DNA from: an uncultured Fidelibacterota bacterium
GTDB taxonomy: Bacteria > Marinisomatota > Marinisomatia > SCGC-AAA003-L08 > GCA-002707645
NCBI GenBank assembly: GCA_913020255.1
Contig: CAJWAW010000002.1
Coordinates: forward strand, 1-59,452
Length of the DNA: 59,452 nucleotides
Reading direction: 5' to 3'
Shown here: piece by piece, positions 27,432 through 36,132 of the stretch
How the letters are laid out: each line of letters opens with the position of its first letter
Numbering within the stretch: position 1 is the first letter of the stretch
Program-made: the position numbers and the translations under genes
Notes under the pieces: model-generated
Told to the model about the DNA's origin: nothing
The model's database searches: none
What the model saw: the letters and a program-made list of their open reading frames with translations, nothing else

Positions 27432-28157
27432 TTAATTTGTATCTTTACTAACGACTAAGTCAATTTTTGTAGGGAATGATAATCTCATCCCAGCAGTTTT
27501 ACTTTGTTCTAGTATTGTATTATTTAAATATTTACTATTATACTCATAAGTTATTTTACCTAATAATAAGCCTGCTTTGGAAATAGTTTCTTTAGCTTTC
27601 GATAAATTTTGATTAATTAGATTTGGTGTTATATAATAATTAGGTGGATTACCAAGACTTACAATGAAGGTTATCTTATCTTCTGATTTTAAAATTTTAC
27701 CTTCTTTTGGAAATTGTGAAATGATAAAATCTTTAGCATATTTATTGCTATATTCATAAATGAGAGTATCAATTGATAGGCCTAATCTACTAATAGTTAA
27801 TTTAGCATTTCTTAGGCTAAAACCCTTATAATCATGGACTGAAATATCTTTTTTATCACTAGCAACTGTTACTTTAATTATTCTGCCTGTTTTCAACTTT
27901 GTAAAAGGCCTTGGACTCATTTTAATTACATTGTACGGTATGTAATCAATTGAATAGTCATCATAAACTATTTTAGGTACAAAACCTAGAGAATCTAATT
28001 TCTTTTCTGCAATTTTATAATTTAAACCTCTATAATCTGGTAAATATAAATTTGAATTTTTGTCAACAAATATAGGTAAAAAAAGTAAATCAAAAATAAA
28101 AAGTCCAAGAAATGTTAAAACTATAAAAGATAATATATATTTAAGTATTAATTTCAT
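27432..28157 (-). CDS. Membrane-anchored PASTA-repeat protein without a kinase domain
   Basis: A 241-aa protein with one N-terminal transmembrane helix (about residues 7-30) and three PASTA domains (about 37-101, 105-170 and 175-239). Each shows the pattern A-x-x-x-L-x-x-x-G followed by a K-x-G-x-x-I-x-x-x-V-S-type strand. PASTA domains bind uncross-linked peptidoglycan or beta-lactams in kinases and PBPs, but here there is no catalytic domain, so it may be a cell-wall sensor or scaffold. It overlaps rsmB by 4 nt and precedes rpe. Confidence 0.9.
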   Translation of the reverse strand: MKLILKYILSFIVLTFLGLFIFDLLFLPIFVDKNSNLYLPDYRGLNYKIAEKKLDSLGFVPKIVYDDYSIDYIPYNVIKMSPRPFTKLKTGRIIKVTVASDKKDISVHDYKGFSLRNAKLTISRLGLSIDTLIYEYSNKYAKDFIISQFPKEGKILKSEDKITFIVSLGNPPNYYITPNLINQNLSKAKETISKAGLLLGKITYEYNSKYLNNTILEQSKTAGMRLSFPTKIDLVVSKDTN

Positions 28158-29452
28158 TTTTTACATTTGTAGAGTCTAACAGCGAACATACCATCAAGCT
28201 GGTGTAGATGTGGTAATATCATTAATGCCCCATTATTATCAACAAATTTACTATCAATATAATTATTAGCATTAATAACTTTAAATTCTTGATTATTTTT
28301 TAAAAAATCATTAATTAATTGCCAATTTTCCATTTCTAGTATTGAGCAGGTTGAATAAACAATAGTTCCACCATATGAAATTATTTTTGATGCATAATTT
28401 AACAAACTCATCTGAAGTTTTTTAAATCTAATTATATGATTCTTTTTTAAGCGTATTTTAATATCAGGTTTTCTGTTTATAACACCTGTCCCACTACATG
28501 GAACATCTAATAAAATTTTATCAATATTCCTTAGCTCACATTTTCTGAAATCGGAATTTATGGGAATAATATTAATTGCATTATGCTGTTTAATATTTGA
28601 TTTTAATAGCTTGAATCTAAATTTATTAGATTCATATGCATGGATAATTCCATTATTCTTTATAATGTTTGAAATATGAATTGATTTTCCCCCAGGTGCA
28701 CTACAGGCATCTACGATTATATCATTTGACTTCGGTGATAATAACTTAACAACGAAACCAGATGATGGAGATTGGATATATCCAAAATTATTTTTAGTTA
28801 ATGTAGAAATAATATTACTATCAATATTTTCAATCTTAATATAATCAGTATAGTTATTATAAACAGAAAATTTAACATTATTCTTGTTCAAAAATAATGA
28901 TGTTTTTGAAAAATTTCCAGGCTTAATTTGACGTAGATATATGTCTCGATTAGTTTTATTCCAATTAATTATTTGGGATAGATCATTGTAACCAAACTGT
29001 TTTAAAAAAATATCATACAACCATTTTGGATAACTATGAATCACATTATTATCGAAAAAATCTATATCTTCAATTTTAGATATTTTTCTTAAAATTGCAT
29101 TTATAAAATTATGATTATTTAATTTTTTATATTTGGATAACTCTACGGCAGAATTAATTATTGCATAATTTGGAATATTTTTAGAAAATAGTTGATGGTA
29201 TATAGAAAATAATAATAAAGCAATAGTTTTGTCTGAATTATTGATCTTTGAGTATTTTTTTATTATTGAATTAATTAAAATATAGTGTTCAATTGATCCA
29301 TTACATGTTTTAAACACAAATCTTTTATCATTAACATTTAGTTTATCAATGTGATTATTGATTATTAGTTTTAATTGCTTACCTGTTGTTAAAAACTCTA
29401 GGAGTATATTAAAAGTCGTAATACGTCCAATATCTTTAGAAATACTACTCAA
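28154..29452 (-). CDS. rsmB: 16S rRNA (cytosine-967 C5) methyltransferase
   Basis: A 432-aa SAM-dependent rRNA methyltransferase. The N-terminal NusB-like RNA-binding domain includes NYAIINSAVELSK. The methyltransferase domain has motif I DACSAPGGKSIHI, motif IV DVPCSGTGVINRKPD with its release cysteine, and motif VI STCSILEMEN with the nucleophile cysteine. It starts at a TTG (29452), since no ATG or GTG is available. That TTG overlaps the fmt stop by 8 nt. Confidence 0.93.
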   Translation of the reverse strand: MSSISKDIGRITTFNILLEFLTTGKQLKLIINNHIDKLNVNDKRFVFKTCNGSIEHYILINSIIKKYSKINNSDKTIALLLFSIYHQLFSKNIPNYAIINSAVELSKYKKLNNHNFINAILRKISKIEDIDFFDNNVIHSYPKWLYDIFLKQFGYNDLSQIINWNKTNRDIYLRQIKPGNFSKTSLFLNKNNVKFSVYNNYTDYIKIENIDSNIISTLTKNNFGYIQSPSSGFVVKLLSPKSNDIIVDACSAPGGKSIHISNIIKNNGIIHAYESNKFRFKLLKSNIKQHNAINIIPINSDFRKCELRNIDKILLDVPCSGTGVINRKPDIKIRLKKNHIIRFKKLQMSLLNYASKIISYGGTIVYSTCSILEMENWQLINDFLKNNQEFKVINANNYIDSKFVDNNGALMILPHLHQLDGMFAVRLYKCKK

Positions 29453-30359
29453 ATTTATTATTTGGGTCTAAATTCATATTATTAAAATCCATAGCCTTAA
29501 TCACTTTTTTTCCTTCAAATTGAATTAACTTTGAGCTAAGTGTACCTTTTTTACATTTTATGTAAAGTATATTATTAATTATAGTAAACATACCAATATC
29601 TGTTAAGCCATAACTATTAGATGAAAAATAAGTATCAAATAATTTAACTCGTTTTTTACTAAAATAAATATATGGACCTGGCGGGGTTAGTCCTCTAAAA
29701 AAATTATGAACTTTTTTAGATGAACTATCAATTGATATTTTATACATGTCTGAAGATATTTTTTTTGCATATTTCTTTTTGGTAGATTGTTGCTTAAGAG
29801 GTTTTGTATTATTTATACCAGAAATTGTTTCAAGTAAAAAATTTGATGACAACTTTGATAATAAATCATGTGCTTCTCCATAAGTTATCTTATCATCAAT
29901 TGGTATTTTTACTCGCTTAATAATATCTCCTTTATCAATTTTGTCATTTAAAAAAAAAGAGGTTAATCCAAGGTATTTTTCATTATTAATAATTGAGTAT
30001 TGAATTGGACTTGCTCCAGGATATTCAGGTAGAAAAGAAGCATGAATATTAATTGAACCTACTTTAGGTAAATTAAAAACCTCGGCGGGTAAAATTCTGT
30101 AAGATACAATTATAAATATATCTGCATTTAGGGATTTAAGATTATTAATAAAAGATTTAGATTTAAGTGATTCTGCATAAATAATATTTATGTTATTATT
30201 ATCTGAGAATTTAGCAATAGAAGTTGACTTGAGATTTTTTTTTCGTCCTGCAGGCTTAGGGATATTAGTAACAACAGCAGCTAGATTATAACTTGAATTA
30301 TAAATAGCCTTCAATGGATTTAATGCAAATTTACCATTAGCAAAAAATATAATTTTCAT
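29445..30359 (-). CDS. fmt: Methionyl-tRNA formyltransferase
   Basis: A 304-aa enzyme that formylates initiator Met-tRNA from 10-formyl-tetrahydrofolate. The N-terminal transferase fold carries GSINIHASFLPEYPGASPIQ, the Fmt form of the SLLPxxRGAAPI signature. Catalytic N, H and D are in INIH and in NDKIDKGDII. The C-terminal domain includes NFFRGLTPPGPYIYF, matching the family's R-x-x-x-P-x-P-G. The gene starts exactly at the last base of the yajC stop. Confidence 0.93.
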   Translation of the reverse strand: MKIIFFANGKFALNPLKAIYNSSYNLAAVVTNIPKPAGRKKNLKSTSIAKFSDNNNINIIYAESLKSKSFINNLKSLNADIFIIVSYRILPAEVFNLPKVGSINIHASFLPEYPGASPIQYSIINNEKYLGLTSFFLNDKIDKGDIIKRVKIPIDDKITYGEAHDLLSKLSSNFLLETISGINNTKPLKQQSTKKKYAKKISSDMYKISIDSSSKKVHNFFRGLTPPGPYIYFSKKRVKLFDTYFSSNSYGLTDIGMFTIINNILYIKCKKGTLSSKLIQFEGKKVIKAMDFNNMNLDPNNKFE

Positions 30360-30634
30360 TATTCATCCAATGAAACAATGTATGACTTAAGAATTGTGAT
30401 ATTAGTTGAATTAGAAGAAGATATTATAAGCTTACTGTTGTTTTTACCAACAATATCAATGATTTTACCTGAAATACCGCCTCTTGTAATTACTTTATCA
30501 CCTTTCTTTAAGTTGTCTAATAGTAATTTATGATTTTTTTGCTGAATGGACTGTGGTCTAATCATTAAAAAATAAATTACGACAAACATTAATATAAATA
30601 TTGGTAATGATCCTAATTGTTGTAATAATTCCAT
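30359..30634 (-). CDS. yajC: Preprotein translocase subunit YajC
   Basis: A 91-aa membrane protein associated with SecDF. It has one N-terminal transmembrane helix (LPIFILMFVVIYFLMI) followed by the family signature RPQSIQQKNHKLLLDNLKKGDKVITRGGISGKI. It is the first gene of the minus-strand run yajC-fmt-rsmB-PASTA-rpe and is divergent from dus across 43 nt of pure A/T-rich sequence that must hold both promoters. Confidence 0.94.
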   Translation of the reverse strand: MELLQQLGSLPIFILMFVVIYFLMIRPQSIQQKNHKLLLDNLKKGDKVITRGGISGKIIDIVGKNNSKLIISSSNSTNITILKSYIVSLDE

Positions 30635-30677
30635 ATTATATATTAATTATTAATATATATATAAATAAATTAATAAT

Positions 30678-31634
30678 ATGAAAATTGGAAATATTGAACT
30701 AAAAACACCAGCAATTTTAGCACCTATGGCAGGTGTTACAGATTTACCATATAGGACAATCTGTAAAGAGATGGGAGCATCAATTGTGTATACTGAGTTT
30801 GTAAGCGCAGATGGAATTATAAGAGAAAATGTTAAAACGTTAAATATGATTTCTTTTGAAGACTTTGAACGACCAATAGGTGTTCAGATATTTGGAAATG
30901 ATCCTGATATAGTATCTAATTCTGCTAAATATATATATAAAAATTATCAACCTGACATTATTGATATCAATTTTGGATGCCCTGTCCCTAAAGTAACTAA
31001 AAGAGGAGCTGGCTCAGCTGCATTAAAGGACCTTTCAATAATGAAAGAATTAGCTTCTAAGGTTGTAGACTCCGTGCCGCAAATACCTATTACTGTTAAA
31101 ATGAGATCAGGTTGGGATAAAGATAATATTATTATTTCAGAAGCTGGACCTATACTTGAAGATTGTGGGATTCAGGCAATAACACTACATGCTAGAACAT
31201 CTAAGCAATTATATTCTGGTAAAGCTGACTGGGATTTAATCAAAAAGTTAAAAGAAATTGTCAATATACCTGTAATTGGAAATGGTGATGTTAAAAATAT
31301 TGATGATTATCATTCTATATTAAAACAAACAAAATGTGATGCTGTGATGATTGGAAGAGCAGCTTTAGGTAATCCTTGGATCTTTAAAAATATTCAAAAT
31401 AGTATTAATGATTTACCTCTAATAAGTATTGGTATAAAAGATATTACTAAAACATGTTTAAAGCATATATCATTACTCGAAAAACATAAATCATCAATTG
31501 CTTGTTTAAATTTATCTAAAAAACACATTAATTATTACCTTAAAAATTTTAAAAACTCATCAAATTATAGAAAAGAACTAATGCGTTGTAATGATATTTC
31601 TGATATTAAGAAAATATTAAAGAATATTTCATAA
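30678..31634 (+). CDS. dusB: tRNA-dihydrouridine synthase (DusB-like)
   Basis: A 318-aa FMN enzyme that reduces uridine to dihydrouridine in tRNA D-loops. The motifs are IGNIELKTPAILAPMAGVTD, INFGCPVPKVTKRGAGSA with the catalytic cysteine, ITVKMRSGWD, LHARTSKQLYSGKADW, IGNGDV and MIGRAALGNPWIF. Together these fit the DusB branch best. A single gene of this family is common in low-GC genomes. It stands alone on the plus strand and converges on the GGDEF-EAL gene with only 2 nt between stops. Confidence 0.93.
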   Translation: MKIGNIELKTPAILAPMAGVTDLPYRTICKEMGASIVYTEFVSADGIIRENVKTLNMISFEDFERPIGVQIFGNDPDIVSNSAKYIYKNYQPDIIDINFGCPVPKVTKRGAGSAALKDLSIMKELASKVVDSVPQIPITVKMRSGWDKDNIIISEAGPILEDCGIQAITLHARTSKQLYSGKADWDLIKKLKEIVNIPVIGNGDVKNIDDYHSILKQTKCDAVMIGRAALGNPWIFKNIQNSINDLPLISIGIKDITKTCLKHISLLEKHKSSIACLNLSKKHINYYLKNFKNSSNYRKELMRCNDISDIKKILKNIS

Positions 31635-31636
31635 TT

Positions 31637-33778
31637 CTAGGAGTTTTTATCTAGCAATTCCTCAAATTTAGAAATTTCAAGAGGTTTACTAAGTATAAAA
31701 CCCTGAATCTGATCGCAAGCATATTTTTTTAAAAAATTAATTTGATCTTGAGTTTCAACCCCTTCAGCAATTACCTCTAAGCCTAATTTATGCCCTAGGT
31801 CAATTACTAGATTTGCTATATTTGCGTCATCACTTTGATGGTTTGTTATGTTAGAGATAAATGATTGATCAATTTTAAGTTTATCTATTGGAAATTCCTT
31901 GAGATAGCTAAGAGATGAATATCCTGTTCCAAAATCATCAATAGATATTGAAATACCCATAGATTTAAATTCCTTAAATATATTAACAGTCCTATCAACA
32001 TCTTGCATTATTACGCTTTCTGTAAGTTCAAGTTCTATAAACTTTGGATCTATTTTGGTTGTATTTATAGCATCTTTAATTACATTGACAATACGATCTT
32101 GATTAAACTGCTTAGCAGATATATTTATACCTGCAGTCAATTTATATCCCATGTCATGCCATTTCTTTGCCTGATTACAAACTTTTCTAATAATCCATTC
32201 TCCTAGAGGAATAATTAGATTAGTTTCTTCTGCAATTGGTATAAATTTATATGGTGCAAGAACTCCTTTATCAGGTTTATTCCATCTAACTAAAGCTTCA
32301 AAGCCAATTATTTTATTAGTGTTTAAACCTAGTTGTGGTTGATAAACTATATTAAATTCTTCATTTTCAATCGCTTTAAATAAACCAGATTCAAAATTTA
32401 AACGTTCCATAATTTTAGAGTTCATATCCGGTTTATATAAATGGAATTGATTTTTACCTAATTCTTTAGATTTATACATTGCAGCATCAGCGTTCTTAAT
32501 TAACTGATCTGCACTATCGCCATCTTGAGGATAAATCGCTATTCCAATACTAGCAGTTATTCTCAATTCCTGACCTTCAATAATAACATTTTTAAATTGC
32601 TCATTTAAAATTCGCTCGCACAATTTAAATATTCCGCTGATCCTTTTAACATTTGGTAGCAAAATTGTAAACTCATCGCCACCCCAACGAGAAACAGTGT
32701 CACCTTTTCTTACGCTATCACTTAATTTATTAGCGATTATTTTAAGTAACCTATCCCCTGCTGCATGCCCCATTGAATCATTGACATATTTAAAATTATC
32801 TAAATCTATAAATAGTACAACTATAACTTCATCTTTCCTATCAGCTGCATGCAAGTTTGTTTCTAATCTATCATGAAATAAGGCTTTATTAGTAAGGCCA
32901 GTTAAATCATCATAGTGAGCTTGTTTATGTATTTGAATATCATCAATTTTGCGCTTTATTGCCATCGCTATTTGATCAGAAACAAATTGTAATAGCTTCA
33001 TATCTTCTTCGCGAAATAAATAATCGTTACTATAATTTTGTACTCCTATCATTCCAATTGTTTTACCATTTAACAATTTTAATGGAACTCCAAGCCAGTT
33101 ATAACATGGAGCACCAATTGGTTCAATATTATTTGAGTTTATAAGATTTTGATAAATATCCTTGTTGAGAAGTAATGATTCACCTGATTTTAGTACATAC
33201 TCAGTTAAGCCTTTTTTCATTTTATATGGCCTTGGTTTTTGGTCTTTTTCATCAACAAAATAAGGGAAAGATATTGAATTCATTTTCCAGTCAGCTAATG
33301 CAATATAAAAATTTGTAACATTAGTAATATCTGAGAGAATTTCGTGTATTTCTTTGTACATACTTGAAAGATCTTCGGTATCATGAATTGCTTCAGATAT
33401 TCTATATATGCATGATTTTTTAACTTCTTCATGATGAATATGAGTAATATCTTCAACGATAGCGAGAATTAATGTTTTTCCTTCGTTTTTATATTCCTTA
33501 AATGATAACCTCACATATTTAATTTTCTCTTTCTTTGATAAAATTTTTAAATCTAAGTTTTTGTCAATGTTATTTTTTAAATGTGATTTTAACAAATTAA
33601 CATCTTTAAGATCTAATAAGTCTAGGAATGAATCTCCAACAATTTTATTTAATGGATAATCAATTAAATCTGAAAAAAAATTATTTGTAAAGGTGATTTT
33701 AAAGTTAAAATCTAGAATTAGGATACCCTCATGTAGATTATTAACAATATTTTTATAATCTTTGGAATCAATTTTCAT
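31637..33778 (-). CDS. PAS-GAF-GGDEF-EAL cyclic-di-GMP enzyme
   Basis: A 713-aa cytosolic protein with an N-terminal PAS domain (about 1-120), a GAF domain (about 125-280), then a diguanylate cyclase and a phosphodiesterase domain. The cyclase site GGDEF is intact at 366-370 and has an inhibitory I-site R-K-G-D at 357-360. The EAL domain starts at 494-496 (FEALVRW) and keeps INIS, LTES, DDFGTGYSSL, KID and EGVET, so both activities look possible. PAS and GAF probably sense a ligand or redox state. There are no membrane segments. Its ATG overlaps the DUF502 stop as TAATG. Confidence 0.95.
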   Translation of the reverse strand: MKIDSKDYKNIVNNLHEGILILDFNFKITFTNNFFSDLIDYPLNKIVGDSFLDLLDLKDVNLLKSHLKNNIDKNLDLKILSKKEKIKYVRLSFKEYKNEGKTLILAIVEDITHIHHEEVKKSCIYRISEAIHDTEDLSSMYKEIHEILSDITNVTNFYIALADWKMNSISFPYFVDEKDQKPRPYKMKKGLTEYVLKSGESLLLNKDIYQNLINSNNIEPIGAPCYNWLGVPLKLLNGKTIGMIGVQNYSNDYLFREEDMKLLQFVSDQIAMAIKRKIDDIQIHKQAHYDDLTGLTNKALFHDRLETNLHAADRKDEVIVVLFIDLDNFKYVNDSMGHAAGDRLLKIIANKLSDSVRKGDTVSRWGGDEFTILLPNVKRISGIFKLCERILNEQFKNVIIEGQELRITASIGIAIYPQDGDSADQLIKNADAAMYKSKELGKNQFHLYKPDMNSKIMERLNFESGLFKAIENEEFNIVYQPQLGLNTNKIIGFEALVRWNKPDKGVLAPYKFIPIAEETNLIIPLGEWIIRKVCNQAKKWHDMGYKLTAGINISAKQFNQDRIVNVIKDAINTTKIDPKFIELELTESVIMQDVDRTVNIFKEFKSMGISISIDDFGTGYSSLSYLKEFPIDKLKIDQSFISNITNHQSDDANIANLVIDLGHKLGLEVIAEGVETQDQINFLKKYACDQIQGFILSKPLEISKFEELLDKNS

Positions 33779-34404
33779 TAAAATTCGAATTTATCAGGTG
33801 AAATCATACCACCGGAAATAATAATACTTAATCCTTCTTCAACTGATATTTTAGTTTCTTTAACTTTAGCTTTATCAATGATAATTAAATATCCTGATGT
33901 TGGATTAGGAGTAGTAGGAACAAAAAGCTTATAACATTCAATTTCATTTAAATTTTTGCATGTACCAGTGACCATTGCTAATGTCCATAGATCATCTTTT
34001 GGGTATTCTAAAAGAACTACTTTTTGAAAAGCTTGATTATTTGGTTTTGTAAACGTATTTGTTATCTGCTTCGTAGTATTGTAGATTTTATTTACAATTG
34101 GAATTTTATTTAAAATATTTTCTATAAACGTATAAATTCTTCTTCCAATAACATTAGATATTATTAGACCTAATATGTATAAAAAAACAATAGTTAATAT
34201 AAATCCAGATAAATAAGCTAAATATTGATAAAAATTATTTATAAAAGTAAAATTTCTAAAAAAGTCAATTTTCCAAATTTGATCTATTAAAAATTTACCA
34301 GGCTTGGAAAAGAATATAAATAAGCTTTCTATAATCCAATATGTAATTGCGATTGGGATTATTGACATTATTCCGGTAAAAATATATTTTTTGTAGTTAT
34401 TCAT
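33778..34404 (-). CDS. DUF502 family membrane protein
   Basis: A 208-aa protein with two N-terminal transmembrane helices (about residues 9-29 and 60-85). The soluble domain has the DUF502 features IPIVNKIYNTTKQITNTF, FQKVVLLEYPKDDLWTLAMVTG and FVPTTPNPTSGYLIIIDK, plus the end VEEGLSIIISGGMISP. It is widespread, sometimes linked to envelope or c-di-GMP functions, but has no established activity. It overlaps the c-di-GMP gene by 1 nt, suggesting co-expression. Confidence 0.92.
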   Translation of the reverse strand: MNNYKKYIFTGIMSIIPIAITYWIIESLFIFFSKPGKFLIDQIWKIDFFRNFTFINNFYQYLAYLSGFILTIVFLYILGLIISNVIGRRIYTFIENILNKIPIVNKIYNTTKQITNTFTKPNNQAFQKVVLLEYPKDDLWTLAMVTGTCKNLNEIECYKLFVPTTPNPTSGYLIIIDKAKVKETKISVEEGLSIIISGGMISPDKFEF

Positions 34405-34437
34405 TTATTAATGATTTAGCTCTAATTTAATGATTTA

Positions 34438-36132
34438 TTACTCTCTTTCAAATCTTTTATCTAAGTCAGAAATTGTTAAATTAATGATGATAGGTCTGCC
34501 GTGAGGGCAATAATATGGATGCTTTGTAGCAAAAAGTTGATTTATTAAATTAACACATTCATTATCATCAAGTAGATCACCTGCTTTTATAGCAGCTTTA
34601 CATGAGTAAGTTGCTGCCATATAATCAATAAATGATGAATTTAATTGGTTGTTTTCCTGGTAGTTATCTAATATGTCATTAATAACTTCTTTTTCCCTTC
34701 CTAGCGGAAGCTCAGATGGAGAGCCTTCAATTATAATAGAAGATTGACCAAACTGCCTAATATCAAAGCCTATTTTAGTTAAATATGGAATTATTTCAAT
34801 TAATGATTCATATCTTTCTGGATCAAAGTTAACTGTAATTGGGAACATTAGTTTTTGTGAATTCATACCATCACCTTCAAGTGATGCTTTTGCAGATTCA
34901 TATAGAATTCGTTCATGTGCTACATGTTGATCGATAATAACTAATCCTGAAGAAATTTCGGTAAGTAAATATTTATTATGTATTTGCCAAACTTTAACGT
35001 TTTCTGTTATAATATCAGTATCATTACTAATAATTTTATCAATTGATATATGGTTATTATTAAAATTATCATTTTTGTTGAATTGTAGTTCAAGTAATGA
35101 ATTCTCGTAATTTTCAGTATTAGTATACATTTTTGGAATAATAGAATTTATACTTTTTAATTTTTGAGCAATTGATTTCTTCACTATATGTTGAATATGC
35201 AGATCATTATTAAATTTAACTTGTATTTTTTTTGGATGAACGTTGACATCAAGCATTTCCTTTGGAACTGAAACATTTAGAAGATAAAATGGATATTCAG
35301 ATCTTTCTTTTAATGTTCCATATGTATTTAGTACAGTTGTATTGATTAACCTATTATAAACATAGCGATCGTTAATATAAGTATATTGATTTCCTCTTGT
35401 TTTTTTTAGAATAGATAAATTGCCAATAAATCCTGAGACTTTATATTTATCAAGAATAAAATCAATTTCTAAAATATTACCATTATATTCTTTTCCTTGT
35501 ATATCAATGATTCTGTCATACATAGTTGATTTATTATTTTTATAGATAACTTTATCATTATGTATCAATGAAAATGATATGTCTGAATGAAGCAAGGCAT
35601 AAGTCTTATATATTTTTAAAATATTTTTATATTCATATGATTCTTTTTTAAGAAATTTTTTACGAGCAGGAACATTATAAAATAGATTATTTACTTCAAT
35701 TCTAGTACCAACTTCAATGCTAGATGGAAGTAAACTTTTAACTTTACCAGCCTTTATATTTATTTCATTACCATCGTAATTTTTAAATTTAGATGAAAGC
35801 TTAATATCAGAAACAGATGAAATACTTGGCAATGCTTCACCCCTGAATCCTAGCGTATTTATATTATATAAATCATTTTTGGAGGATATTTTACTAGTTG
35901 CAAAACGTTCAAAAGCTTTATTAATATCTTTTTTATTTATACCGATCCCGTTATCCTTGACAATTATTTTCTTATGTCCTCCTGAGTAAATGATAATATC
36001 AATTTCAGTTGACTTTGCATCAATTGAATTTTCAATTAATTCTTTTACTACAGAAGAAGGGTTATCTACAACCTCACCAGCTGCAATTTGATTAATCAAG
36101 TGATCATCTAATTTTTTAATAACTTTAATCAT
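34438..36132 (-). CDS. mutL: DNA mismatch repair protein MutL (endonuclease type)
   Basis: A 564-aa protein. The N-terminal GHKL ATPase has IAAGEVV, VVKELIENSIDA (general base E31), DNGIGI and LGFRGEALPSI. The C-terminal dimerisation/nuclease domain has DQHVAHERILYE at 401-412, matching the DQHAx2Ex4E metal motif with A changed to V. CPHGRP at 542-547 and ACKAAIKAGD are zinc-site partners. It therefore probably nicks DNA itself, as in organisms without MutH. mutS is not in the window. It overlaps the ftcD stop by 8 nt. Confidence 0.95.
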   Translation of the reverse strand: MIKVIKKLDDHLINQIAAGEVVDNPSSVVKELIENSIDAKSTEIDIIIYSGGHKKIIVKDNGIGINKKDINKAFERFATSKISSKNDLYNINTLGFRGEALPSISSVSDIKLSSKFKNYDGNEINIKAGKVKSLLPSSIEVGTRIEVNNLFYNVPARKKFLKKESYEYKNILKIYKTYALLHSDISFSLIHNDKVIYKNNKSTMYDRIIDIQGKEYNGNILEIDFILDKYKVSGFIGNLSILKKTRGNQYTYINDRYVYNRLINTTVLNTYGTLKERSEYPFYLLNVSVPKEMLDVNVHPKKIQVKFNNDLHIQHIVKKSIAQKLKSINSIIPKMYTNTENYENSLLELQFNKNDNFNNNHISIDKIISNDTDIITENVKVWQIHNKYLLTEISSGLVIIDQHVAHERILYESAKASLEGDGMNSQKLMFPITVNFDPERYESLIEIIPYLTKIGFDIRQFGQSSIIIEGSPSELPLGREKEVINDILDNYQENNQLNSSFIDYMAATYSCKAAIKAGDLLDDNECVNLINQLFATKHPYYCPHGRPIIINLTISDLDKRFERE